Translations under genes and position numbers: made by a program
Notes under the pieces: generated by a model
The model's database searches: none
Told to the model about the DNA's origin: nothing
The model's input: the letters and a program-made list of their open reading frames with translations, nothing else
Shown here: one piece after another, positions 49,620 through 57,521 of the stretch
How positions within the stretch are numbered: the stretch's first letter is position 1
How the letters are laid out: every line of letters begins with the position of its first letter
Source: Pseudomonas faucium
Lineage (GTDB): Bacteria > Pseudomonadota > Gammaproteobacteria > Pseudomonadales > Pseudomonadaceae
Direction of reading: 5' to 3'
Length of the DNA stretch: 64,000 nucleotides
Assembly (NCBI RefSeq): GCF_021602585.1
Contig: NZ_BQIP01000028.1
Span: forward strand, 1 to 64,000

Positions 49620-51239
49620 ATGAGCGAACAGAACTTGATCGAAGTGCGCGACCTGGCCGTGGAGTTCGTCACCGGCGAGCACGTCAACCGCGTGGTCGAC
49701 GGCGTGAGCTTCGACATCCGCAAGGGCGAAACGCTGGCCCTGGTGGGCGAGAGCGGCTCGGGCAAGTCGGTGACCGCCCACTCGATCCTGCGCCTGCTGC
49801 CCTACCCCCTGGCCCGCCACCCCAGCGGCAGCATCCGCTTCGAAGGCAAGGATTTGCTGCAGCAGAACGAAAAAGCCCTGCAGCGCATCCGCGGCAACCG
49901 CATCGCCATGATCTTCCAGGAGCCGATGACCTCGCTGAACCCGCTGCACTGCATCGAGAAGCAGATCAACGAAATCCTCCTGCTGCACAAGGGCCTCACC
50001 GGCAAGGAAGCGACCGCGCGCACCCTGGAGCTGCTGGAGATGGTCGGCATCCCCCACCCGCGCAAGCGCCTCAAGGCCCTGCCCCACGAGCTGTCCGGCG
50101 GCCAGCGCCAGCGGGTGATGATCGCCATGGCCCTGGCCAACGAGCCGGACCTGCTGATCGCCGACGAACCGACCACCGCGCTCGACGTGACCGTGCAGCT
50201 GAAGATCCTCGACCTGCTCAAGGAACTGCAGGCGCGCCTGGGCATGGCCTTGCTGCTGATCAGCCATGACCTCAACCTGGTGCGGCGGATCGCCCACCGC
50301 GTGTGCGTGATGCAGCGCGGGCAGATCGTCGAGCAGGCCGATTGCGCGACGCTGTTCAGCGCGCCGCAGCATCACTACACGCAGATGCTGATCAACGCCG
50401 AGCCCAGCGGTTTGCCCGCGCACAACCCAGTGGGCTCGCCGCTGCTGGAAGTGAACGACCTGAAGGTGTGGTTCCCGATCAAGAAAGGCTTGCTGCGGCG
50501 TACCGTCGACCATGTGAAGGCGGTGGACGGCATCAATTTCAGCCTGCCCCAGGGGCAGACCCTGGGCATCGTCGGCGAGTCCGGTTCAGGCAAGTCCACC
50601 CTTGGGCTGGCGATCTTGCGCCTGATTTCCAGCCGCGGCGGCATTCGCTTCCACGGGCAAGCGCTGGAAGGCATGAACCAGAAGCAAGTGCGGCCACTGC
50701 GGCGGGAAATGCAGGTAGTGTTCCAGGACCCGTTCGGCAGCCTCAGCCCGCGCATGTGCGTGGCCGATATCGTCGGCGAGGGCTTGCGCATCCACCACAT
50801 CGGCACCCCTGCCGAGCAGGAGGCCGCGATCATCGCGGCGCTCGAAGAGGTGGGCCTGGACCCGCGCACACGCCACCGCTACCCCCACGAGTTTTCCGGC
50901 GGCCAGCGCCAGCGCATCGCCATTGCCCGGGCGCTGGTGTTGAAACCTGCGCTGATTCTGCTGGATGAACCGACCTCGGCGCTGGACCGCACGGTGCAGC
51001 GTCAGGTGGTGGAGCTGCTGCGCAACCTGCAGCAGAAATACAACCTGACCTACCTGTTCATCAGCCATGACTTGGCGGTGGTCAAGGCGCTGAGCCACCA
51101 ATTGATGGTGATCAAGCATGGGCAGGTGGTGGAACAGGGGGACGCGCAGGCGATCTTCCATGCGCCGCAGCATGCCTATACCCAGCAGTTGCTGGAGGCG
51201 GCGTTCTTGCAGCCGAATGGGGAAAGGAATCAGTTTTAA
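49620..51239 (+). CDS. nppD: Peptide ABC transporter dual ATPase (NppD/YejF)
   Basis: A 539-residue protein with two complete ABC ATPase domains: Walker A GESGSGKS twice (near residues 43 and 321), LSGGQRQR and FSGGQRQR signatures, and Walker B ILLDEPTS or LLIADEPTT. Each ends with an oligopeptide-transporter type C-terminal motif. It energises the NppB/NppC permease and completes the nppA1A2BCD operon. ATG 49620 overlaps the end of nppC by TGAAATG spacing. Confidence 0.95.
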   Translation: MSEQNLIEVRDLAVEFVTGEHVNRVVDGVSFDIRKGETLALVGESGSGKSVTAHSILRLLPYPLARHPSGSIRFEGKDLLQQNEKALQRIRGNRIAMIFQEPMTSLNPLHCIEKQINEILLLHKGLTGKEATARTLELLEMVGIPHPRKRLKALPHELSGGQRQRVMIAMALANEPDLLIADEPTTALDVTVQLKILDLLKELQARLGMALLLISHDLNLVRRIAHRVCVMQRGQIVEQADCATLFSAPQHHYTQMLINAEPSGLPAHNPVGSPLLEVNDLKVWFPIKKGLLRRTVDHVKAVDGINFSLPQGQTLGIVGESGSGKSTLGLAILRLISSRGGIRFHGQALEGMNQKQVRPLRREMQVVFQDPFGSLSPRMCVADIVGEGLRIHHIGTPAEQEAAIIAALEEVGLDPRTRHRYPHEFSGGQRQRIAIARALVLKPALILLDEPTSALDRTVQRQVVELLRNLQQKYNLTYLFISHDLAVVKALSHQLMVIKHGQVVEQGDAQAIFHAPQHAYTQQLLEAAFLQPNGERNQF

Positions 51240-51393
51240 GCTCTATTTTGTAGGACGTTTCCCAAAGGTACTCCTACCGCCATTTTCCCGTTGCGGTCGT
51301 TCTGGTCGGGCCCTAGGCTCGGTGGGTCGTTGCTTGGCGACGATATTCGGCTTTGACAGGCCGTGATGGGACATGGCTTTCAGCACGTCTTTA

Positions 51394-51506
51394 TGGCGGC
51401 TGTACGTGCGGGCACGCTTGCGTGCGCCGGAACTTGCTATGTCCACCGGTCTGTCAACCCACGTACAGCTGCCACCCTTCTGTTTGACAGCAGGCAGGTG
51501 GCGGCG
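51394..51506 (+). promoter_or_regulatory. Structured 5' leader with mutually exclusive stems
   Basis: TGGCGGCTGTACGTG (51394-51408) can pair over 15 positions (one G-U) with CACGTACAGCTGCCA (51460-51474). The GCTGCCACC part of that second strand can instead pair with GGTGGCGGC (51497-51505), just upstream of the DUF6124-like start at 51527. A small hairpin (GCACG CTTG CGTGC) lies inside the first stem. Alternative pairing suggests an RNA control element. There is no run of T after the second stem, so it is not an obvious terminator. Confidence 0.5.
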
Positions 51507-51526
51507 CCCATAAAAGGACATATGCA

Positions 51527-51766
51527 ATGTTAAAGATCGTTCCCGATCCACCGCACATCCACACCTTCGAAGATACCCTCATCCAGGCTGCGGACTACGC
51601 CCTGTGCGCACAGACCGTGATACATCAGGCCCTTCAACTGCAACCTAAATCCCCCGCTTCGATCCTGATGATGGCCTCCATGCATGAAGTTGAGGCGCTG
51701 CGCGTCATGCTCGAGTCCATGTTGATCCAGGTGCAGATGCCGGCTGAACCGCAGACTTCGCACTAG
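51527..51766 (+). CDS. Small DUF6124-like protein
   Basis: A 79-residue protein beginning with the family-like MLKIVPDPP and then a predominantly helical region (FEDTLIQAADYALCAQTVIHQALQLQ, ILMMASMHEVEALRVMLESMLIQ). This N-terminal motif is common in a Pseudomonas-specific family of small proteins (DUF6124) with no known function. AAAGGA precedes the ATG. It sits behind a structured leader and is followed by a REP pair and a DUF3077 gene, a frequent pairing. Confidence 0.7.
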   Translation: MLKIVPDPPHIHTFEDTLIQAADYALCAQTVIHQALQLQPKSPASILMMASMHEVEALRVMLESMLIQVQMPAEPQTSH

Positions 51767-51790
51767 GCATCAGTGATGTGCTGCCTGGGC

Positions 51791-51869
51791 TGGCCTCATC
51801 GCCGGCAAGCCGGCTCCCACAGGTGCTGCGCGGCCCCCTGTAGGAGCTGGCTTGCCAGCGATGAGGCCA
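51791..51869. repeat. Inverted pair of REP elements, second arm diverged
   Basis: The first arm GCCGGCAAGCCGGCTCCCACA (51801-51821) is intact. The second (51839-51869, GTAGGAGCTGGCTTGCCAGCG) carries several substitutions but still pairs, and the flanks TGGCCTCATC and GATGAGGCCA are exact complements. Confidence 0.88.
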
Positions 51870-51903
51870 GCACAAGCAGCAAAGATTTCAGGGAGATCAA
51901 ACA

Positions 51904-52167
51904 ATGACCACAGATACCACCCACTTCACCGTTGGCAAAACCACCTTCTTCCAGGGCGTAAACCAGACCCACCCGCTGTTTCGCATCGAGCCCGGCATCC
52001 CCTGCCACAACGCCCGCGAGCAAGCCTCCGAGCTGATGGGCTACGTGCGCGACATGACCCTCGCCGGCCTGATGGACGACAACCCCCAACTGATATGGGC
52101 CTCGCACTACCTCAGCGCGCTGGCCAAGGCCCTGATGGATGATGCCGAGCTGGGCATGGCGCACTGA
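51904..52167 (+). CDS. DUF3077 family protein
   Basis: An 87-residue soluble protein matching the Pseudomonas-specific DUF3077 pattern: HFTVGKTTFFQG, FRIEPGIPCHNAREQASELMGYVRDMT, then WASHYLSALAKALMDDAELGM. Function is unknown. GGGAG precedes the ATG. Codon use is like its neighbours. It often occurs near DUF6124-type genes in pseudomonads, as here. Confidence 0.75.
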   Translation: MTTDTTHFTVGKTTFFQGVNQTHPLFRIEPGIPCHNAREQASELMGYVRDMTLAGLMDDNPQLIWASHYLSALAKALMDDAELGMAH

Positions 52168-52260
52168 TGTGAGCCATGGGGGCGCTCTGCGCCCCTTTCG
52201 CGCCAGCACTTTGGCTCAGGTTGCAGCACCCCCCTCTTGCCAACAAACCACCTCGCACAC

Positions 52261-52279
52261 GACAATAAGATTCATTACC
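52261..52279. promoter_or_regulatory. Fur box upstream of the iron-responsive sigma factor
   Basis: GACAATAAGATTCATTACC matches 14 of 19 positions of the Fur consensus GATAATGATAATCATTATC and lies 22 bp before the sigma factor start. It implies repression by Fur-Fe2+ when iron is plentiful. Confidence 0.75.
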
Positions 52280-52301
52280 AGTCGCGAACCATTCCATCAT
52301 C

Positions 52302-52817
52302 ATGCCCGCCAACGATCTCTCCCTGCGCAGCGCCGTCAACGACCTGTACTGCGAGCACCACGGCTGGCTTCATGGGTGGCTGCGCAAGCGTCTGGGCAAT
52401 GGCTTCGATGCCGCCGACCTGGCACAGGACACCTTCGTGCGGGTGATCAAGGCGCGCAGCGCGCTGGAGATTCGCGAGCCGCGCCCGTACCTGTCGCGCA
52501 TCGCCAAGGGCTTGCTGATCGACCTGTTCCGCCGGCGCTCGCTGGAGCAGGCCTACCTCGAAGCCCTGGCCGCACTGCCGGAGGCGGTGCACCCTTCGCT
52601 GGAAGAGCAGGCGATCCTGCTGCAGGCACTGGTGGAAATCGACCGGCTGCTGCAAGGGTTGGGCGCCAAGGTCAAGCAGGTGTTCATGCTGTCGCAGTTC
52701 GACGGCCTCACCTACCCGCAGATCGCCGAGCATCTGAACATCAGCGTGCGCAGCGTCAACAACTACATGGCCAAGGCCATGGAGCATTGCTGCCTGATGC
52801 AGTTGCAACAGGCATGA
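52302..52817 (+). CDS. FecI-type ECF sigma factor for iron uptake
   Basis: A 171-residue ECF sigma factor. Region 2 (LYCEHHGWLHGWLRKRLGNGFDAADLAQDTFVRVIKA, about residues 15-51) and region 4 with HTH (GLTYPQIAEHLNISVRSVNNYMAKAMEHC, about 135-163) fit the FecI/PvdS group. The anti-sigma FecR-type gene follows with a 4-bp overlap and a TonB receptor after that, so this is a cell-surface signalling unit that activates the receptor gene. A Fur box lies upstream. Confidence 0.9.
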   Translation: MPANDLSLRSAVNDLYCEHHGWLHGWLRKRLGNGFDAADLAQDTFVRVIKARSALEIREPRPYLSRIAKGLLIDLFRRRSLEQAYLEALAALPEAVHPSLEEQAILLQALVEIDRLLQGLGAKVKQVFMLSQFDGLTYPQIAEHLNISVRSVNNYMAKAMEHCCLMQLQQA

Positions 52818-53776
52818 GCCTTTCGCCTACCGAGTTGAAGGCAATCAGCATGGCCGCGCGCTGGTACGCGCAGCTGCAGTCTGGCGTTGCCACCGATGCC
52901 CAGCGCCGCGCCTGGAACGACTGGCTGCTCGCCGACCCGGTGCACCGCCAAGCCTGGCAACGCATCGCCGCCGTGGGCGAACAGATGGCGAGCGTGCCCG
53001 CTGCCCTGGCCGCGCCCGCCTTGCGCGGGGCCGATCGCTCTCGCCGGCAGCTGCTGCGCAGCGTGATCGTGCTGGTGCCTGCGACGTCGCTGGGCTGGCT
53101 GGCCTGGCGCAGCGACAGCTCCCAGCGGCTGCGTGCCGATTACCGGACCGCCGTGGGTGAGCGCCGCGAGTTTCGGCTGGCGGATGGCAGCTTGTTGCTG
53201 CTCAACACCGACACGTCGGTGAACCTCAAGTACGACGGCCAGCAGCGCGTGCTGGAACTGCTGCGCGGTGAAATCCTGGTGGCCACGGCCTCAGACCCAC
53301 TACAGCGGCCCTTCAAGGTACACACCCGGCATGGCGTGGTACGAGCGCTGGGCACGCGCTTCATCCTCCGCAGCCAAACCCTGGGGAGCGAGGTGGCCGT
53401 GCTGGAGAAGGCAGTTGAAGTCAAAGCGGCCGGCGCAGGGCTGGCAGTACGCCTGGAGGCGGGCCAAACCACTGCGTTCGACGGCCGTTCGATAGGGCCG
53501 ATAATGCCCAATGAGGCATCCGTGGGGGCCTGGCAGCAAGGCAGCATCATCGCCCTCGATCGGCCCCTGGGCGAGTTGCTGGCAGACCTGTCGCGCTATC
53601 GCCCCGGGGTGCTGCGTTGCGACCCGCGGATCGCGCAGTTGAAGATTTCCGGCGCCTTCCCCATCGATGACACCGACCTGGCACTCGCCGCGCTGGAAAG
53701 CGGATTTGCGCTGCGTGTCACGCGCTACAGCCGCTACTGGGTCAACGTGTCGCCACCTGCCGCGCAGCTGTCCTGA
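52814..53776 (+). CDS. FecR-type anti-sigma regulator
   Basis: A 320-residue inner-membrane regulator. The N-terminal cytoplasmic DUF4880 region (ISMAARWYAQLQSGVATDAQRRAWNDWLLADP) binds the sigma factor, followed by one hydrophobic segment (LLRSVIVLVPATSLGWLAW, about residue 80) and a periplasmic FecR domain. This transmits the occupancy of the TonB receptor to the ECF sigma factor. The start overlaps the sigma gene. Confidence 0.9.
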   Translation: MSLSPTELKAISMAARWYAQLQSGVATDAQRRAWNDWLLADPVHRQAWQRIAAVGEQMASVPAALAAPALRGADRSRRQLLRSVIVLVPATSLGWLAWRSDSSQRLRADYRTAVGERREFRLADGSLLLLNTDTSVNLKYDGQQRVLELLRGEILVATASDPLQRPFKVHTRHGVVRALGTRFILRSQTLGSEVAVLEKAVEVKAAGAGLAVRLEAGQTTAFDGRSIGPIMPNEASVGAWQQGSIIALDRPLGELLADLSRYRPGVLRCDPRIAQLKISGAFPIDDTDLALAALESGFALRVTRYSRYWVNVSPPAAQLS

Positions 53777-53869
53777 AAAAACCGTCCAGGCTTTTGCACT
53801 TTTCCCACACACCGTTCGGCTCATCCCCCAAAGGGTTTCATCGATCATTTTTACGGGGGGAGGTTTTAC

Positions 53870-56347
53870 ATGTCTGGCGTGTTCAAGCGTGGTCGTCTGG
53901 CGACTGCAGTGAAGGTGGGAATGTTGGCCGTGTCGGCTGCCGGGGCCTGGCCAAGCATGACGTTCGCAGCGCCCATGCCCGCGCAGCAAAACGCGGTGCA
54001 GTCGTTCGACATTGCCGCAGGCAGCCTGACCGAAGTGCTCAGCCGCTACGCCAGCGCAGCGGGTGCGGCGCTGTCGTTCGATGCCCGGCAGACCAATGGC
54101 TTGCGCTCCTCGGGCCTCAAGGGGGCTTACGGCGTCAGCGAAGGCTTCAGCCAGATCCTCGCCGGCAGCGGCCTGCAGGCCGAGCCGCAGGCCAACGGTA
54201 CCTATGTGCTGCGGGCCGTGCCGCCTTCAGAGTCGGCACTGGAGCTGGGGGCCACCAACATCACCAGCCAGGTGCTGGGGGCCACCACTGAAAACAGCGG
54301 CTCGTACACCACCGGCGCCGTGACCATCGGCAAAGGTGAGCATTCGCTCAAGGAGACCCCGCAGTCGATCACGGTCATCACGCGCAAGATGATGGATGAC
54401 CAGAACCTCAACACCATCGATCAGGTCATGGAGAAGACGCCCGGCATCACCGTGTACGACTCGACCATGGGCGGCAAGTACTTCTACTCGCGCGGCTTTC
54501 GCATGTCGGGGCAGTACCAGTACGACGGCGTACCGCTGGACATGGGCAACCTCTATGTCCAGGCCGACAGCTTCAGCAGCGACATGGCCTACTACGACCG
54601 TGTCGAGGTGCTGCGCGGCGCCGCAGGCATGATGAAGGGCTCGGGCGGCACCGCCGGCGGGGTCAACTTCGTGCGCAAAAGAGGCCTGGCAGCGGCGCAC
54701 ACCGACGTCACGCTGTCCGGCGGCAGCTGGGACAACTACCGTGGCCAGCTCGACACCGGCGGCCCGCTGAACGCCTCCGGCACCTTGCGCGGCCGGGCGG
54801 TGGTGGCCCAACAGAGCCGCCACTACTTCACCGACGACGCCAACCGCAAGGACCAGGTGTATTACGGCGCCCTCGATTTCGATGTCAGCCCCGACACCAC
54901 CCTGGGGCTTGGCGTGGCCTACGAGGACGTGGATGCCAACCCATGCTGGGGCGGCCTGCCGCGCTACAAGGACCGCAGCGACTTGAAGCTCAGCCGCTCG
55001 ACCTGCCTCGACCCGGCCTGGAACACCTGGCGCAGCCAGCGCACCACGGTGTTCAGCGACCTCACCCACCAGCTCGATGACAACTGGAAACTCAAGGTCG
55101 CCAGCGTCTATACCAAGAACACCCAGGACATCAAGTACGCCTTCGCCTCTGGCGCCGTCACGCCCGGCACCAACACCACCGGCATGCTCGGCAGCCTGTA
55201 CGACTACGACCAGGTCGATTACGGCCTGGACGCCTACGTCGATGGCAAGTTCGACGCCTTCGGCCAGCAACACGAGCTGGTGCTGGGCATGAATGCCAGC
55301 CGCTCGAACAAGGATGACTTCTACTCGGTGGCGTTCCTGCCGCAGCGGCAAAACGTGTTCAACCCCGACAAGTTCATCCCGGAGCCCGACGACAGCTATT
55401 TCATCGAAAACTCCTCGCGCGGCGGCCCGGCCAAGACGCGCATCACGCAAAAGGGCCTGTATTCGACCCTGCGCCTGAAACTGGCCGACCCACTGACCCT
55501 GGTCATGGGCAGCCGAGTCAGCTGGTACAACGCCCAGACCGATTACGACTTCATCAACACCGGCACCTCGGAGCATTCCAGCACCCGCGAGACCGGGCAG
55601 GTGACGCCCTTTGCCGGCGTGCTGCTGGACCTGAACGAAAACCTCACCGCCTACGCCAGCTATTCCGACATCTTCACCCCGCAAGGCAACTACCGCGGCG
55701 AAGATGGCGCGGCACTCAAGCCGCTGGTGGGCCAGAGCTACGAGCTGGGGATCAAGGGCGCCTGGTTCGACGGGCGGCTCAACGGTGCCTTCAACCTGTT
55801 CCGTACCGTGCAGAAAGACCAGGCGCAGACCGACTACAACTCCTCGTGCCCGTCCCCCGATGGCTACTGCTACGTCAACGCAGGCCGGGTCCGCGCCCAG
55901 GGCTTCGAGGCCGAGCTCAGCGGCGAAGTGATCGAACGCCTGCAGCTGCTTGCCGGCTACACCTATACCCAGACCAAGACCCTGGACGATATCGACAGCA
56001 GCCTGAACGGCGCCGCGTTCAACAGCTACGTGCCTAGGCATGTGCTGCGCATGTGGGGCGAGTACGCCTTAAGCGGTGCGTTGGAGCGCTTCACCCTCGG
56101 CGCCGGGGTCAGTGCGCAAAGCGACAACTTCCGCGTATCGCCCGCCAGTGGCGAGAAGATCAGCCAGGCGGGCTACGCGATCTGGAATGGCCGTATCGGC
56201 TATCGCATCGACGACACCTGGTCGGTGGCGCTCAACGGCAACAACCTGTTCGACAAGCGCTACTACGCCAGCATCGGCACCGAGACGTTCGGCAACTACT
56301 ACGGCGAACCACGCAACTTCATGGTCTCGGTCAAGGCCAGCTTCTGA
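53870..56347 (+). CDS. TonB-dependent siderophore receptor with signalling domain
   Basis: An 825-residue outer-membrane receptor. A signal peptide (about residues 1-34, TFAAPM) precedes an STN signalling domain (about 45-115, FDIAAGSLTEVLSRYASAAG), a plug (about 150-260, with LKETPQSITVITRK as TonB-box region) and a beta-barrel ending in Phe. The group resembles ferric-siderophore receptors such as FpvA/FhuE; the exact siderophore cannot be read. It is the target of the adjacent sigma/anti-sigma pair. GGGGGGAGG precedes the ATG. Confidence 0.93.
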   Translation: MSGVFKRGRLATAVKVGMLAVSAAGAWPSMTFAAPMPAQQNAVQSFDIAAGSLTEVLSRYASAAGAALSFDARQTNGLRSSGLKGAYGVSEGFSQILAGSGLQAEPQANGTYVLRAVPPSESALELGATNITSQVLGATTENSGSYTTGAVTIGKGEHSLKETPQSITVITRKMMDDQNLNTIDQVMEKTPGITVYDSTMGGKYFYSRGFRMSGQYQYDGVPLDMGNLYVQADSFSSDMAYYDRVEVLRGAAGMMKGSGGTAGGVNFVRKRGLAAAHTDVTLSGGSWDNYRGQLDTGGPLNASGTLRGRAVVAQQSRHYFTDDANRKDQVYYGALDFDVSPDTTLGLGVAYEDVDANPCWGGLPRYKDRSDLKLSRSTCLDPAWNTWRSQRTTVFSDLTHQLDDNWKLKVASVYTKNTQDIKYAFASGAVTPGTNTTGMLGSLYDYDQVDYGLDAYVDGKFDAFGQQHELVLGMNASRSNKDDFYSVAFLPQRQNVFNPDKFIPEPDDSYFIENSSRGGPAKTRITQKGLYSTLRLKLADPLTLVMGSRVSWYNAQTDYDFINTGTSEHSSTRETGQVTPFAGVLLDLNENLTAYASYSDIFTPQGNYRGEDGAALKPLVGQSYELGIKGAWFDGRLNGAFNLFRTVQKDQAQTDYNSSCPSPDGYCYVNAGRVRAQGFEAELSGEVIERLQLLAGYTYTQTKTLDDIDSSLNGAAFNSYVPRHVLRMWGEYALSGALERFTLGAGVSAQSDNFRVSPASGEKISQAGYAIWNGRIGYRIDDTWSVALNGNNLFDKRYYASIGTETFGNYYGEPRNFMVSVKASF

Positions 56348-56380
56348 TGCCAATGGGGGCTTGAGCGGTGGCAGGCAGCA

Positions 56381-57097
56381 TCAGAACCGCTCATCGGCAA
56401 TCGCCGGCAACACCAGCTCGCGCACGAACGATGCCGTGGACAAGTGCAACAACGCCTCGACCATGGCCACCACGTCGTGCACGGGCACCTGCTGGCCACC
56501 CCCACGCTGCGCCGCCTCCTGCAGCGGCGTGGCCAGCGCATCGTCGGTATTCAGGTACCCCAGCTGCAGCACCGTGACCGCCAGGTTGTGCTGGCGAAAC
56601 CCTTCGCGCAGCGCATCGGCCATGCCGTTGAGGGCGAACTTGCTGGCGCCGAATGCCACCTCCGGGCGCCCGCTCTGGCGCAAGGCGGAGGTGGAGCCGG
56701 TCAGGATCACTTGTGGCCTGGGTGCGGCGAGCAGCCTGGGCACCAGGCGCTTGAGCAATAGCAGGGTGGCGGTGATGTTCACGTCCACCAGCTTGCCGAT
56801 CGACGCATCGCTGTCGTTCAGGAAGCTGTAGCCTTCGCTGAACGCCAATTCTTCCCAGATGCCGATGTTGCAGATCAGCACATCGAGGTTGTCCGGCGCC
56901 CTTGCCGCGATCTGTTCGACGCCTGCCAACGGCTCGGCCAGGTCTGCCTCGATCCATTCCAGGCGCGTGCCTGGCGACGGTTCAAGATCCCTGGGTTGCG
57001 AGCGCGATACACCGATCAGGGTGTCCCCGGGTTTGCCAAGCCCCTCGATCAAGGCACGGCCCAAGCCCCTGCTGGCACCGATAACCATCGTCTTCAT
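56381..57097 (-). CDS. Short-chain dehydrogenase/reductase, predicted SoxR target
   Basis: A 238-residue SDR enzyme. VIGASRGLGRALIEGL is the cofactor glycine motif, followed by LICNIGI and ILTGSTSALRQSG. The usual Tyr of YxxxK is replaced: the region reads FGASKFALNGMADALREGF, so Phe stands where Tyr is expected while Lys is kept. This suggests reduced or altered catalysis. ATG 57097 is chosen. Its promoter contains a SoxR box, so induction by redox-active compounds is expected. Confidence 0.8.
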   Translation of the reverse strand: MKTMVIGASRGLGRALIEGLGKPGDTLIGVSRSQPRDLEPSPGTRLEWIEADLAEPLAGVEQIAARAPDNLDVLICNIGIWEELAFSEGYSFLNDSDASIGKLVDVNITATLLLLKRLVPRLLAAPRPQVILTGSTSALRQSGRPEVAFGASKFALNGMADALREGFRQHNLAVTVLQLGYLNTDDALATPLQEAAQRGGGQQVPVHDVVAMVEALLHLSTASFVRELVLPAIADERF

Positions 57098-57127
57098 GCT
57101 GTGTCCTTCCTTGCAAGAGAAGACCAC

Positions 57128-57158
57128 AGCCTGAGACCTCGAGTTAACCTGAGGTCAA
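57128..57158 (-). promoter_or_regulatory. SoxR box and 19-bp-spaced promoter for the SDR gene
   Basis: On the minus strand, -35 TTGACC (57153-57158) and a weak -10 CAGGCT (57128-57133) are 19 bp apart. Between and over them is the dyad ACCTCGAGTTAACCTGAGGT (57136-57155), matching the SoxR consensus at 16 of 20 positions by self-complementarity. It is more symmetric than the box at 6021-6051. It lies 38 bp upstream of the SDR start. Confidence 0.8.
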
Positions 57159-57177
57159 GCGCTGCAGCAAAACGCCC

Positions 57178-57459
57178 TCACATCACCCGGCCAGTGCGCC
57201 AGGCGCACAAGACGCTGATGAACGTATCGAGGCCCAAGGTAACCGTCGGATGGTTCGGCAGATGCAGGTGCTCGAGTACCACGGCCTTGTCGGAAAACGC
57301 CACGTGGTACGCGTTTCCCGTGTAGTCCACCCCAGGCCGACCGGCCTGCACATGACGCGCCTGTTCCAGCAGCAAGTCGGCTGCGATGCCATTGACCTCA
57401 TCGTTCAAGAAAGCCCCAAGACCGGGGTAGCTGGCTTCCAGTTCGGACAAACACTGCAT
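57178..57459 (-). CDS. Small unknown protein, candidate immunity protein for the EndoU toxin
   Basis: A 93-residue soluble protein (ELEASYPGLGAFLNDEVNGIAADLLLEQARHV then TGNAYHVAFSDKAVVLEHLHLPNHPTVTLGLDTF). It follows directly after the EndoU-type toxin gene, in the position of an immunity gene for that class. No known family is recognised. ATG 57459 has GGAGAAAGG upstream; ATG 57480 is an alternative adding seven residues. A terminator lies between it and the toxin gene, so separate transcription or read-through is implied. Confidence 0.55.
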   Translation of the reverse strand: MQCLSELEASYPGLGAFLNDEVNGIAADLLLEQARHVQAGRPGVDYTGNAYHVAFSDKAVVLEHLHLPNHPTVTLGLDTFISVLCAWRTGRVM

Positions 57460-57486
57460 CACGGCCTTTCTCCCACACATGAATCG

Positions 57487-57516
57487 AAAAAGGGCCGCAA
57501 TGACGCCGGCCCTTTT
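57487..57516 (-). terminator. Terminator between EndoU toxin and candidate immunity gene
   Basis: Reading the minus strand, AAAAGGGCCG (57507-57516) and CGGCCCTTTT (57488-57497) form a 10-bp stem with a 9-base loop, followed by a T-run. It lies 6 bp after the toxin stop and just before the candidate immunity start. Confidence 0.85.
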
Positions 57517-57521
57517 CACCC

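Noticed and set aside
53777-53869. Possible FecI-type promoter before the TonB receptor
   Set aside because: Expected from the sigma/anti-sigma pair but no convincing -35/-10 motif could be picked by eye.
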